Shown here: positions 54,128-63,122 of the stretch, piece after piece
How positions within the stretch are numbered: position 1 is the first letter of the stretch
Layout of the letters: the number at the start of each line of letters is the position of its first letter
Assembly (NCBI GenBank): GCA_902631405.1
Contig: CACOYI010000001.1
Span: 1 to 64,000, forward strand
DNA length: 64,000 nucleotides
Direction: 5' to 3'
Source: K189A clade bacterium
GTDB lineage: Bacteria; Pseudomonadota; Gammaproteobacteria; Pseudomonadales; Azotimanducaceae
Position numbers and translations under genes: made by a program
The notes under the pieces: model-generated
Database searches by the model: none
Seen by the model: the letters and a program-made list of their open reading frames with translations, nothing else
What the model was told of the DNA's origin: nothing

Positions 54128-54892
54128 ATGGCAGAGAACGTTGTGCCGATAGCTGACATATCTCTGGAGGAATGGGATACGCGCGTAAAGCTGGCCGCAT
54201 GTTATAGACTATTCGTCAAATTTGGTTGGACGGACCTTATTTTCACGCACCTCTCGGCGAGAGTGCCGGGTGAACCCGAACAATATTTGATCAACCCGTA
54301 TGGTCTTTTATTTGACGAAATTACTGCTTCCTCTTTATTGAAGGTTGATTTTGATGGCAACGTTATAAGCGGGGAACATCCTTATAATGATGTGGTGCAT
54401 GCAATTCATACCGCCGTATTGAAAGCCCGACCTGAGATCAATGCGGTATTTCACAGTCACACTAGAGCGGGCATGGCGGTATCGACCATGAAGTGCGGTC
54501 TACTGCCACTGACTCAACAAGCTAATGAAATCATGTCTAACGTTGCTTATCACGAGTACGACATAGCAGTTGGTGATGAGGATGAATGCGAGCGCATTGG
54601 CAAAGATCTTGACGATAAGAATATTATGATTATGCACAATCATGGACTTCTGACTTGTGCTACCGATATGCCAGAAGCTTTTTATCTGATTTATACATTA
54701 GAAAATGCCTGCAAAGTTCAAGTAGATGCCCTTGCAAGCGGGCAAGAGTTATACAAGCCAAATGGAAGAGCGCTTAAGATATTTGGCGATTATGGTCGCG
54801 TGAAGCCAGACTCGCCGAGTAGATCCTCTCAATTGGCTTGGCCGGCTCTTATGCGAATGTTGGACGCTTCGGATCAGTCATACAAAAACTAG
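54128..54892 (+). CDS. Class II aldolase/adducin-family protein
   Basis: 254 residues. Zn-binding His pairs in FHSHTRAGMAVS and HNHGLL, with FTHLSARVPG and YNDVVHAIH before them. Bacterial members cleave phosphorylated sugars or 4-hydroxy-2-oxo acids, or act as decarboxylases. No phosphate-specific motif is visible, so the substrate is open. Confidence 0.83.
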   Translation: MAENVVPIADISLEEWDTRVKLAACYRLFVKFGWTDLIFTHLSARVPGEPEQYLINPYGLLFDEITASSLLKVDFDGNVISGEHPYNDVVHAIHTAVLKARPEINAVFHSHTRAGMAVSTMKCGLLPLTQQANEIMSNVAYHEYDIAVGDEDECERIGKDLDDKNIMIMHNHGLLTCATDMPEAFYLIYTLENACKVQVDALASGQELYKPNGRALKIFGDYGRVKPDSPSRSSQLAWPALMRMLDASDQSYKN

Positions 54893-54979
54893 GCGCTATT
54901 GGTTGGTTGTTGCAGTAACCTCTGAAACAAACCTCGGGTCCGCATCGAAGAAGCTGGAAACCCGACCTGTGGTCGTCAA

Positions 54980-56374
54980 TTAGCCTCTGATTGGAGCGAG
55001 CACAACGAACCAAACCACGAACCCAGCCATGATGAGTTCGAAGCTAAATATAAGCCACAGTCCGTATTTAACAATCTTATTGGGTTGAACTCGCGGATCC
55101 ATGAATTTCTTTTGCAGGTAGATGGTAGCGCCGCTTTGGATCGGTAGGAATAAAGCGGAGGTTAATCCACCGATCATTATCAAAATGACGAAGTTTGGAA
55201 CGAACAAATAAATTAGGAAGGCGATCAGCGGCAAAATGCCCAAATACCATCGAATGATACTCTTTCGAAGAGCAAGATTGCTTCTCTCGATAAGTTTCAT
55301 TTCAATGAGATAGTCGGGAATTGGTCTCCCGCCCGCGCCAGCGCCAGATAGAACGGTTGAGAATAGGATAAAGAAGGCTCCGATACTAAATATCCAGACC
55401 GCCCATTGGCCTAAGGTTTGTGTAAAAATATTAGAGAGTGCAGATATCGTCTCGTCGTTTCCTTCCGGTACTATCCCCATCTGATTCAAGACTCCGGCTC
55501 CGAGGATGTAATAGGGGATAGTTGCGCAGGTTACGATAATCAGTGCGAGCCAAACATCGTTATGAAGGACTTTGATCCAACCCTTAGCTCTCTGCTCCCA
55601 GCCAGCATCGTCTTTATCTCCGCCGATATAGGTGGGGTAACCCTTCTCGATGCACCAGTAGGTATAAGCGCTAATATCACCAGAACTAGTTCCAGTATAT
55701 CCATAGGCTGATAACGCTAATGCAGCAAAAGCGGCAAATAGAGCCCAATCCGGTTTTAAGCCTGAAATTATCTCGCTCGGGGTTACAGCAAACTCTGTGA
55801 ACTGCATCGCGACGACGCAGGTCAAAGTAGCGAGGGTAAAACCTACCACTAGCGGTAGCATAGCGCTTTCGAGCCATTTGTAACTCCCGGTCGACAAAAT
55901 GATGGAGCAAATTATGGCGATAATTCCGGTGCACAAAACGCCGTCAATCTCGACGCCAGCAAGAGACCCCAGGAACGATAAAGATTGACCGGCTCCTCCA
56001 AATATTCCACCTAACCCCATCGTTCCCGGAACGTATGCGAGGATACCCATCCAGATGGGCCAAGAGATACCGGCAAAATGTCCGGGTAACCGATTTATGG
56101 CCCGAAGGTACGTATCCCCTGTTGTAATCGTGTACCTGGCGAGTTCTGCCTGCACGAGCGCCTTGCACCAGCAAGACAGCAATAACCACCATAAAAGAGC
56201 CCAGCCAGCGGCAGCGCCTAAGCTGGTGGTTAGAACCAATTCACCGGACCCGATAACGGCCCCCGTGACAATTAAGCTTGGGCCAAGATACCGAAATCTT
56301 CCTAAGAAGCTTGTGGGAGCTTCTTTGATGCCCCCAACTTCCTGTGTGTACGGGTCTCGACTAAGCTGGTTCAC
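54980..56374 (-). CDS. Nramp-family divalent metal ion transporter
   Basis: 464 residues, about 11 TM helices. N-terminal GSGELVLTTSLGAAAG replaces the DPGN loop of classical manganese/iron Nramps, and no MPH motif is evident in TM6 (ASGDISAYTYW). The family therefore may be an Nramp-related transporter with altered ion preference rather than MntH. It exports or imports divalent metal ions or another solute; unknown. Confidence 0.78.
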   Translation of the reverse strand: MNQLSRDPYTQEVGGIKEAPTSFLGRFRYLGPSLIVTGAVIGSGELVLTTSLGAAAGWALLWWLLLSCWCKALVQAELARYTITTGDTYLRAINRLPGHFAGISWPIWMGILAYVPGTMGLGGIFGGAGQSLSFLGSLAGVEIDGVLCTGIIAIICSIILSTGSYKWLESAMLPLVVGFTLATLTCVVAMQFTEFAVTPSEIISGLKPDWALFAAFAALALSAYGYTGTSSGDISAYTYWCIEKGYPTYIGGDKDDAGWEQRAKGWIKVLHNDVWLALIIVTCATIPYYILGAGVLNQMGIVPEGNDETISALSNIFTQTLGQWAVWIFSIGAFFILFSTVLSGAGAGGRPIPDYLIEMKLIERSNLALRKSIIRWYLGILPLIAFLIYLFVPNFVILIMIGGLTSALFLPIQSGATIYLQKKFMDPRVQPNKIVKYGLWLIFSFELIMAGFVVWFVVLAPIRG

Positions 56375-56408
56375 TCTTGCGTTGCCTCCTGAACCGAAAA
56401 GGCGCTGC

Positions 56409-57233
56409 TTAGTTTTCGTTCGTGAGCTTTATTAGATCGTCAGGTATGTCTCTACTGGGACTCATCGACCAGCTTGGTTCTCTTTTTTCGAAAAAGGCTT
56501 TCACCCCCTCTTTGACATCTTCCGACTCACCAAGCCAGTTTATTAGCTTTCCTTCGGTTTCCATCAATTGAGGGATGTTGGAAGCAATGTTCTGCCAGAG
56601 AAGTTTTTTGCTTAGTGCAACCGATACTGGGGCGGTATTTAGAGCTATGTCATCAGCAATCGCTCTCGCCCTCTCTAAGAGAATTTCTGCATCCAGGCTT
56701 TCGCTAACAATCCCTTTAATTTGAGCCTCCGCGCCTGACATCATTCGGCCGGTAAGAAGCAGTTCGGCAGCGTTGGAAAACCCGGCAACCTGGCTGACTG
56801 TCACGTGAGAAGCTAGCTCCGGCAGTATTCCCCGCCGTACCATGGCAAAACCTATTTTAGCTTTCACAGCAGCGAGTCTTATATCGGCCAGCATAGCGTA
56901 GGTAATGCCGACTCCAACCGCGGCACCGTTAATGGCTGCAATTACGGGCTTTGATATCTGATACGGCCATTTGGTTGGCCTTGTGATCTTGGTCTTATCG
57001 GTAAAACCACCTTCACCGCCCGATAAGTCTGCTCCGGCACAAAAAGCCCTACCGGCTCCGGTTAATATAACTGCCCGAACCTCGTCATTATCATCACACT
57101 CGTACATCGCATCGCTCAGTTCTCTGGACATAATTGGAGTCCATGTGTTCATTTGATCTGGTCTGTTTAAAGTGATTAGCGCAACGCGGTCTTCGATGGA
57201 AAGCTGAATTTGTTCGAAACTTTGGTCTGCCAT
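56409..57233 (-). CDS. Enoyl-CoA hydratase/isomerase
   Basis: 274 residues with intact crotonase oxyanion segments: GAGRAFCAGADLSGGEG and NGAAVGVGITYAMLADIRL, then GFAMVRRGILPELASHVT with the second catalytic Glu region. Standard length. It is 34 bp upstream of the Nramp gene, and divergent from the PhyH gene. Confidence 0.85.
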   Translation of the reverse strand: MADQSFEQIQLSIEDRVALITLNRPDQMNTWTPIMSRELSDAMYECDDNDEVRAVILTGAGRAFCAGADLSGGEGGFTDKTKITRPTKWPYQISKPVIAAINGAAVGVGITYAMLADIRLAAVKAKIGFAMVRRGILPELASHVTVSQVAGFSNAAELLLTGRMMSGAEAQIKGIVSESLDAEILLERARAIADDIALNTAPVSVALSKKLLWQNIASNIPQLMETEGKLINWLGESEDVKEGVKAFFEKREPSWSMSPSRDIPDDLIKLTNEN

Positions 57234-57349
57234 GTCATTTCTCCCCCAAAAAATGATGTCTCAACTCTTCAGATTAGCGTGCTTTAAACGGAAGTTCCAA
57301 TCAGCTTGGTGGAGATCTGCTTGTTCTCCTTTGGGGACGGGTTATGATC

Positions 57350-57359
57350 GATGATCATC
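57350..57359. promoter_or_regulatory. Palindromic candidate operator upstream of the PhyH gene
   Basis: GATGATCATC, a perfect 10-bp palindrome lying 10 bp before the ribosome site GGAGGG of the next gene. It is short enough to arise by chance. Confidence 0.25.
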
Positions 57360-57381
57360 AAGTTAGAGCGGAGGGCTAATT

Positions 57382-58278
57382 TTGGGATTTACCGATCAGC
57401 ATGTTCAACATTACCGAGAACATGGGTACGCCATCGCTGAAAATTTCTTATCGCAAACGGAATTAAATCGGGCTCGTGAAGAGATTGATTCCTTCATCCC
57501 GGGATGGCTCGAGTATGCCGACAACCCACATGGAGCAAAACCGGAGGGTTGGAACGAATCCCCTCGGTCTCGTCGCACAATGAGATTCCCGTTCAAAGGG
57601 GCTCAATTGAATTCGATTACGCTGCACCCTGAGCTTAGACGTTTCGCTTCAATATTTGCTGAGTCGGAGGATCTTTTTTGTGAACAATCTGACCTGCATT
57701 ATAAATGCAAGGGCCACTATGCGGATTCTGATCAGTTAATGCATCTGGACTATATGAACCATACTTTGGCCTACCCGCCCAGCGTTCCAGCTTATTGGCA
57801 AACGGCGTTTTTGCTTTATTACACTGACGTCACGATGGGAGCGGCACCTACCGCAGTATGCTCCTGGCAACATTATAAAGATGAAATTTTGTGGCCTACC
57901 GCTTATGAGGAAAAAGATCGCGCTGAGTTATACGAAAATGAAGTAAAGGTCGTAGTACCTGCTGGTTCGGTTCTAGCGTATAGCATGAGAACTTTTCACC
58001 GCGGAACATCCTTTAACGAAGAAGCTGCTCGAGTCGGACACTTTATTACCTACTCGCCCGCTAAACCAAAGTGGTTGGGCATAGTTGGCTGGCCGGAACA
58101 AGGTGTCTATGGAAGCTTCCAAAAATGGATGGCTGGAGCCTCTCTTCAGGAGAGAGAGCTCCTTGGGTTCCCAAAGCCGGGTGATTCTTATTGGACAGAG
58201 GAGACACTAGCTGGTGTCGCTGCAAGGTTTCCTGAAATGGACATGGGTCCCTATAGACAAGATTCCCGAAGCAACTAG
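57382..58278 (+). CDS. Phytanoyl-CoA dioxygenase (PhyH) family protein
   Basis: 298 residues; TTG start at 57382 with GGAGGG 6 bp upstream. Fe(II)/2-oxoglutarate enzyme with His121-x-Asp123 (LMHLDYMNH) and distal His206 with Arg207 (TFHRGTSFN) for 2-oxoglutarate. PhyH proteins hydroxylate acyl-CoAs or small molecules. Substrate unknown. It is followed by a T-rich hairpin and the MadLM genes. Confidence 0.84.
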   Translation: MGFTDQHVQHYREHGYAIAENFLSQTELNRAREEIDSFIPGWLEYADNPHGAKPEGWNESPRSRRTMRFPFKGAQLNSITLHPELRRFASIFAESEDLFCEQSDLHYKCKGHYADSDQLMHLDYMNHTLAYPPSVPAYWQTAFLLYYTDVTMGAAPTAVCSWQHYKDEILWPTAYEEKDRAELYENEVKVVVPAGSVLAYSMRTFHRGTSFNEEAARVGHFITYSPAKPKWLGIVGWPEQGVYGSFQKWMAGASLQERELLGFPKPGDSYWTEETLAGVAARFPEMDMGPYRQDSRSN

Positions 58279-58302
58279 GTTGAACCAACCTCTGATTCTT
58301 CT
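58277..58302 (+). terminator. Candidate terminator after the PhyH gene
   Basis: AGGTTG (58277-58282), loop AAC, CAACCT (58286-58291), then CTGATTCTTCTTTTT. The six-pair stem is short but the T-rich tail supports it. Confidence 0.42.
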
Positions 58303-58399
58303 TTTTGTTAGTACCATGAACTCATGCGAGAGGCATTTCTGAGATCGAAAATCTTTAATAACTTGGGAAGCGCAGTTCCATGAATTTGAGATCAGCCGA

Positions 58400-58771
58400 A
58401 TGATAATTTACGGTGTGGGGTTGCTAGCGGCTTGTATGCTTATCGGGGTTTATGCTGGAGATCTTATTGGCGCTCTGCTCGGCATTGATGCCAATATTGG
58501 CGGCGTTGGTATCGCGATGTTGATACTTATCCTGGTATCTAACTATGGGCCAGTGAAGGTATCGATCAAGCCAATAACCGCAGAGGGTATTACTTTTTGG
58601 AATGCTATGTATATTCCGATAGTGATAGCAATGGCCGCCAAGCAAAATGTTTTTGCCGCGGTATCCTCAGGTTGGTTAGCAATTCTTGCGGGACTATGCG
58701 CCGTCGCTATAAGTTTTCTGCTGATACCAGTCTTAGCTCGTTTTTCTCAGTCAGAGGAAGAGGTTAAATGA
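58400..58771 (+). CDS. madL: Malonate transporter subunit MadL
   Basis: 123 residues, about four TM helices, with GDLIGALLGIDANIGGVGIAML and VSNYGPVK as in MadL. With MadM it forms a sodium-dependent malonate carrier. Start ATG at 58400 has only a weak ribosome site. Its stop overlaps the madM start (ATGA). Confidence 0.85.
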   Translation: MIIYGVGLLAACMLIGVYAGDLIGALLGIDANIGGVGIAMLILILVSNYGPVKVSIKPITAEGITFWNAMYIPIVIAMAAKQNVFAAVSSGWLAILAGLCAVAISFLLIPVLARFSQSEEEVK

Positions 58772-59526
58772 ACCTGTTCCTGAACGTGTTGGAAACGAAT
58801 GCCTTGATTACAGCCTTTGTCGTAGTTGCGCTGGTCCTATGGATTTCTAATTCTCTGGCAAAGACACTTTTCGCCGGAAAAATACATGGATCGGCCATCG
58901 CTATCATCTTAGGCCTTTTTATGGCCTATCTGGGCGGCTCGACAACTGGAGGAAGCAAAGGTTTAGCCGATATAAGCGTTTTTTCCGGGCTTGGAATTCT
59001 GGGTGGCGCCATGTTCAGAGATTTTGCGATCGTAGCAACCGCATACGGTGCTGAACTCGAGGCGTTAAAAAAGGCAGGTTGGATTGGCTCTCTCTCAGTT
59101 CTGATAGGCGTCGTTCTCTCTTTTTTTGTGGGCGCAATCGTCGCGGTCGGCTTCGGTGTGTCTGATCCAATCTCGATAACGACTATTGGTGCTGGCACCG
59201 CAACTTTTATCGTTGGTCCTGTTACCGGTACTGCTCTCGGTGCTGAGTCCAGCATCATAGCTCTCAGCATTGCGGCGGGCCTCGTAAAATCGATCCTGGT
59301 GATGGTGGGGACTCCGTTGGTAGCGCGGCGAATTGGACTAAACAATCCAAATTCGGCGATGATTTACGGCGGACTAATGGGTACCAATAGTGGAGTGGCA
59401 GCGGGCCTCGCGGCAACTGACCCAAAATTGGTTCCTTATGGAGCAATGACCGCAACTTTTTATACCGGTGTTGGTTGTCTAATCGTTCCCTCAGTTCTTT
59501 TTTTTCTAGTTACGAGCGTATTTTAG
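58768..59526 (+). CDS. madM: Malonate transporter subunit MadM
   Basis: 252 residues, seven or more TM helices, with VIALSIAAGLVKS-type and MIYGGLMGTNSGVAAGLAATDP segments characteristic of MadM. It overlaps madL by 4 bp. No malonate decarboxylase genes are in the window, so malonate would be activated elsewhere, for instance by a CoA-transferase or malonyl-CoA synthetase. Confidence 0.86.
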   Translation: MNLFLNVLETNALITAFVVVALVLWISNSLAKTLFAGKIHGSAIAIILGLFMAYLGGSTTGGSKGLADISVFSGLGILGGAMFRDFAIVATAYGAELEALKKAGWIGSLSVLIGVVLSFFVGAIVAVGFGVSDPISITTIGAGTATFIVGPVTGTALGAESSIIALSIAAGLVKSILVMVGTPLVARRIGLNNPNSAMIYGGLMGTNSGVAAGLAATDPKLVPYGAMTATFYTGVGCLIVPSVLFFLVTSVF

Positions 59527-59533
59527 AGAGCCC

Positions 59534-59821
59534 TTAACTTATGCGAGACGAGGGGTGAGCCTGGCGCTCGACCTTCGGAAGGACTTTTGCTTTATATACG
59601 TTTATAAAATTGTCGGTGTTTCGATGAGCATCCAGATCCTCCGTCGTAGCCCATTGTTCAATCAAGAAAAAGAGGTTGTTCTCAACTTCAGACTGATAGA
59701 CCTCGAATCGCTCACAACCGGTCTCTTGCATAGAAACGCTCGCCTGGTGAGCGAGCAGTTGCTTTATCTCCTCGATATTTTTCGCGTCCGTGGCTCTTAG
59801 GATGACATTATTAAAGATCAT
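59534..59821 (-). CDS. Antibiotic biosynthesis monooxygenase (ABM) domain protein
   Basis: 95 residues, ferredoxin-like dimeric alpha/beta barrel with MQETGCERFEVYQS and FFLIEQWATTEDLDAHRNTDNF, the standard ABM (YgiN-like) pattern. Could act as a cofactor-free quinol or polyketide oxygenase; no specific substrate. Its stop lies 7 bp from the madM stop. Confidence 0.82.
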   Translation of the reverse strand: MIFNNVILRATDAKNIEEIKQLLAHQASVSMQETGCERFEVYQSEVENNLFFLIEQWATTEDLDAHRNTDNFINVYKAKVLPKVERQAHPSSRIS

Positions 59822-59872
59822 GTTCCTTATCCTTTTGGGTTATCGTTCTAATGAATCAAGATTTTTAAAAAA

Positions 59873-61054
59873 ATGAGTTTTGTAGGTATTTTACCTGATA
59901 TGAGTGAAAAAATTTTTCAGGAGCTTTCTTCTCCGCGATTTGACGATGGCTCAATTGTTACCGAAGGAATCTCTCTTTGGGGTAAGCAACCCCCGTTTAG
60001 CGACGGAGATGGCTTACATGATGAACCCATGCTGACTGTGCATCGGCCTGATCCAAGCAGTGCGGTCGGTTGCGGGATAATAGTCAACCCTGGCGGCGGA
60101 TACCGTTCTCTAGCATCCGATCACGAAGGTATACAAGTAGCGAAATGGTTAAATTCCATCGGTGTAACGGCCTTTGTACTGCGATATAGATTGGGGCCAG
60201 GTTACTTTACAGACATCTCATTGATCGATGCGTTGAGAGCAATAAAGCTTGTTCGATTTTTTTCAAACACCTACGGTATTGATAAGAAGAGGGTAGGCAT
60301 GCTGGGGTTTTCCGCAGGGGGACACTTAGCTTGTAATGCTGCCGTGCGTTACACCTCGTCTTCATCTGAAGTAAGGGATGAAATTGATCTTGAATTGGGC
60401 AAGCCCGATTTTGTCGTTCCAGTTTATGCGGTTACAAACGGAGAGAAACGAGGTCGAAAGGCAGATGAGTACGTCGGGGTGGATACTGAGGTGACAAAGA
60501 CCACGCCACCCATGTTCATTGTTCACAATCATAAAGACAGTATCGTACCCGCATCTCAATCGACTCTTCTCTATGACGCCCTTCTGCAGGCTGGAGTTGA
60601 TTCGGAACTACACATTTTTAATGATGGCGACCACGGCTTAGGTCTGACTGTGGGAGATCCTGATGCGGGCAAGTGGACTGAGCTTTTGAAAAACTGGTTG
60701 GTGCGTAGAGGTTTCATGACCTCCAAGGAGAGGTTGGAGGTAAGAGGCCGTGTGCTGTTGGAGCAAAAGCCGATGGGGCTAGGTTGGGTAACCCTAGTAC
60801 CTGAAGAGCCCAATCAGCCGAACGCCCTGGTGAGAATGCACGCGAGGAATGATGGCTTTTTTACGATTCCTGTCCAAGACGGCCCAACCGCTGGCCCTCA
60901 TCGATTAGAAATCACACTGGAGAGTCAGCAGGTCCGTCCCTCTGCCACGGGCATTTTCACGCTACAGGAAATCCAACATTACAAGAAACGTGTTACTGTA
61001 GAACGGGGGTTGAATCTCGATCTGTCTTTGAGCAAGAGTCAATTTAGCGCTTAG
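59873..61054 (+). CDS. Alpha/beta hydrolase (acetyl esterase-like) with an extra C-terminal beta-domain
   Basis: 393 residues. Hydrolase part (about 10-275): VNPGGGYRSLASDHEG for the oxyanion hole, GFSAGGHLA nucleophile, HNHKDSIVPASQ for the Asp and NDGDHGLGLT for the His. After about residue 285 comes a beta-rich segment (LVRMHARNDGFFTIP ... ATGIFTL) resembling an Ig-like/CNA-B-type domain. No signal peptide is visible. Start is either ATG 59873 or ATG 59900; neither has a good ribosome site. Confidence 0.78.
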   Translation: MSFVGILPDMSEKIFQELSSPRFDDGSIVTEGISLWGKQPPFSDGDGLHDEPMLTVHRPDPSSAVGCGIIVNPGGGYRSLASDHEGIQVAKWLNSIGVTAFVLRYRLGPGYFTDISLIDALRAIKLVRFFSNTYGIDKKRVGMLGFSAGGHLACNAAVRYTSSSSEVRDEIDLELGKPDFVVPVYAVTNGEKRGRKADEYVGVDTEVTKTTPPMFIVHNHKDSIVPASQSTLLYDALLQAGVDSELHIFNDGDHGLGLTVGDPDAGKWTELLKNWLVRRGFMTSKERLEVRGRVLLEQKPMGLGWVTLVPEEPNQPNALVRMHARNDGFFTIPVQDGPTAGPHRLEITLESQQVRPSATGIFTLQEIQHYKKRVTVERGLNLDLSLSKSQFSA

Positions 61055-61080
61055 ACAGATTTAAAAGGGGGGGATAGAGA

Positions 61081-63108
61081 ATGAAGCTCTTTTTGTTAGC
61101 GCTTGGCGTGATTTTTCTATTGGGGTGTAAGGACCAAACGCTTCAGGTAGAGGACTACTCAGAGGAGTTCGAAGTAAAAAGATCTCCCGAAAATGAGATT
61201 GTCTCTAACCCCGATCGTTCGGTTTTCTTCGGGGACTTGCACGTTCACACCTCCAATTCTTTTGATGCTTATCTTTTAGGGAACACAGTTTCTCCGAGTG
61301 ACGGCTACCGTTATGCCAAAGGCGAGCTGGTAACTAATTCGATGGGTGTGCGCATGCAACTCAGGGAACCGTTAGATTTCTATGCTGTCACTGACCATGG
61401 ATTGTTTATGGGTGTCGTAGATGAATGGGCGGACCCTACCTCTAGACTCGGCGGATTATCAGGAACTCAACCTTTTCATAATATTAACGAAGGCGACAAC
61501 CTTGATAGTTATTCGGCGCAAAAGCGTACAGTCTTGTTCCGAGAGAGCTTCGGTCGTTTGGCTGCACGACAAACGGGGTTTCTAGGAAAAATTAAAGCTT
61601 TTTTTACGGGAAATGTTTTGGACGCTACGGCGGGATATGATAACGAAGCGCACCTTTCCGCCTGGCGAGAAGCAATTGAGGCAGCGGAGCAGCACAATGA
61701 GCCGGGATCATTTACGGCTTTTATTGGTTATGAGTGGACGTCCTCGACACCCCTACCGCAGAGTGCCGCTTATCATCGAAACGTTATTTTCAGGGGTTCT
61801 AGTGCTCCACAAAGACCCTTCACTCGATTTGATGACCACGAGCCTGAGGGGCTTTGGACTTGGCAAGACAAGATAAGAGCTTTGGGGGCCGATAGTCTCG
61901 CTATTCCTCATAATTCCAACCAATCGGATGGGCAAGTTTTTCGCCTTAATTATTCAGATGGAAGATCGATAGATAGAGAATTCGCGGATCTAAGAATGCG
62001 AAATGAACCTCTGGTCGAAATCACCCAGGTTAAGGGGACATCTGAAACGCATCCAAGACTGTCTCCTCGAGATGAATGGGCTAACTTTGAAATTCTTAAT
62101 ACGAGGAAAGGTAAAACAACACAATTTAGCAATCCGAATGGAAGTTATGTTCGTCAAGCTCTCGCTAATGGTTTGGCTTTAGAGCAGGAGGGTAGAGGTA
62201 ATCCTTTTAAAATTGGCTTCGTCGGTGCCAGTGATACTCATAACTCTGCGCCGTCTTTCGATGAATCTAATTATTTCGGATCAGCAGCTCTCAGTGGGAC
62301 CGCAGAAAATAGGGGTTCAGTTCCATTATCCGAGGCACGAGCAAAATATCTGTCATCTCTACCTCCTGAGATGCAGCAAAGAGCCGGTCTCTTGAATGAA
62401 GATGGCAGGAGCTTCTTTGGGCGAAGAGGAACCCAGTTTGCTGCATCTGGATTAGCAGCCGTTTGGTCGGAGGAGAATACCCGTGAGTCTTTATTTCTAG
62501 CTATGAGGAGAAAAGAGACTTACGGGACGTCTGGTAATAGGATAAAACTGCGTTTCTTTGCGGGTTTTGACTACGAAACCTTATCTGCATCTGATGAGAA
62601 TCTTGTCTCTAAGGCGTATCTGAGTGGTGTGCCCATGGGAGCTGATCTGGTGAATGCCCTCGCCCAGAACCCTCGTTTTTTGGTCTGGGCTCAACGCGAT
62701 AAGAATGGAGCGCCGCTTCAGCGTTTGCAAATAATCAAAGTATGGTATGACGGGAGTTATCGGAAAGAAATTCAAGAAAAAGTATTTGATGTTGCCTGCT
62801 CGGATGGCCTCTCCGTTGATCCCGTGACACACCGATGTCCTGATAATGGTGCCTCAGTAAACCTTACTGATTGTTCCATCTCTAAAGATCGAGGCGCGAA
62901 TGAGCTTCGAACTTTCTGGGCAGACCCCGACTTTGATGCGAGTATCGATGCGAGTTACTACGTGAGGGTTCTCGAAAATCCGACGTGTCGTTGGAGTACC
63001 TGGGATGCCTTGAGGGCTGGCGTTGAGCCTCGTTCGGAGGTTCCGCTGACGATTCAAGAGCGCGCTTGGTCCTCTCCAATCTGGGTTCATTCCGATAAAA
63101 AAGCCTAG
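61081..63108 (+). CDS. DUF3604 lipoprotein (PHP-like metal-dependent hydrolase)
   Basis: 675 residues. The signal ends in the lipobox LLGC (Cys17). The mature part opens with FFGDLHVHTSNSFDAYLLGN, the PHP-type metal-binding HxH of DUF3604 proteins, then YAVTDHG, later IPHNSN and GASDTHNS. It should be a divalent-metal hydrolase of unknown substrate at the envelope. 26 bp after the esterase, and 14 bp before the MFS gene, so they may form an operon. Confidence 0.82.
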   Translation: MKLFLLALGVIFLLGCKDQTLQVEDYSEEFEVKRSPENEIVSNPDRSVFFGDLHVHTSNSFDAYLLGNTVSPSDGYRYAKGELVTNSMGVRMQLREPLDFYAVTDHGLFMGVVDEWADPTSRLGGLSGTQPFHNINEGDNLDSYSAQKRTVLFRESFGRLAARQTGFLGKIKAFFTGNVLDATAGYDNEAHLSAWREAIEAAEQHNEPGSFTAFIGYEWTSSTPLPQSAAYHRNVIFRGSSAPQRPFTRFDDHEPEGLWTWQDKIRALGADSLAIPHNSNQSDGQVFRLNYSDGRSIDREFADLRMRNEPLVEITQVKGTSETHPRLSPRDEWANFEILNTRKGKTTQFSNPNGSYVRQALANGLALEQEGRGNPFKIGFVGASDTHNSAPSFDESNYFGSAALSGTAENRGSVPLSEARAKYLSSLPPEMQQRAGLLNEDGRSFFGRRGTQFAASGLAAVWSEENTRESLFLAMRRKETYGTSGNRIKLRFFAGFDYETLSASDENLVSKAYLSGVPMGADLVNALAQNPRFLVWAQRDKNGAPLQRLQIIKVWYDGSYRKEIQEKVFDVACSDGLSVDPVTHRCPDNGASVNLTDCSISKDRGANELRTFWADPDFDASIDASYYVRVLENPTCRWSTWDALRAGVEPRSEVPLTIQERAWSSPIWVHSDKKA

Positions 63109-63122
63109 GGAAATAGCCAATT

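Noticed and set aside
54935..54975. Two overlapping short hairpins between the class II aldolase and Nramp genes
   Set aside because: Stems of five or six bases and no T-rich tail on either strand.
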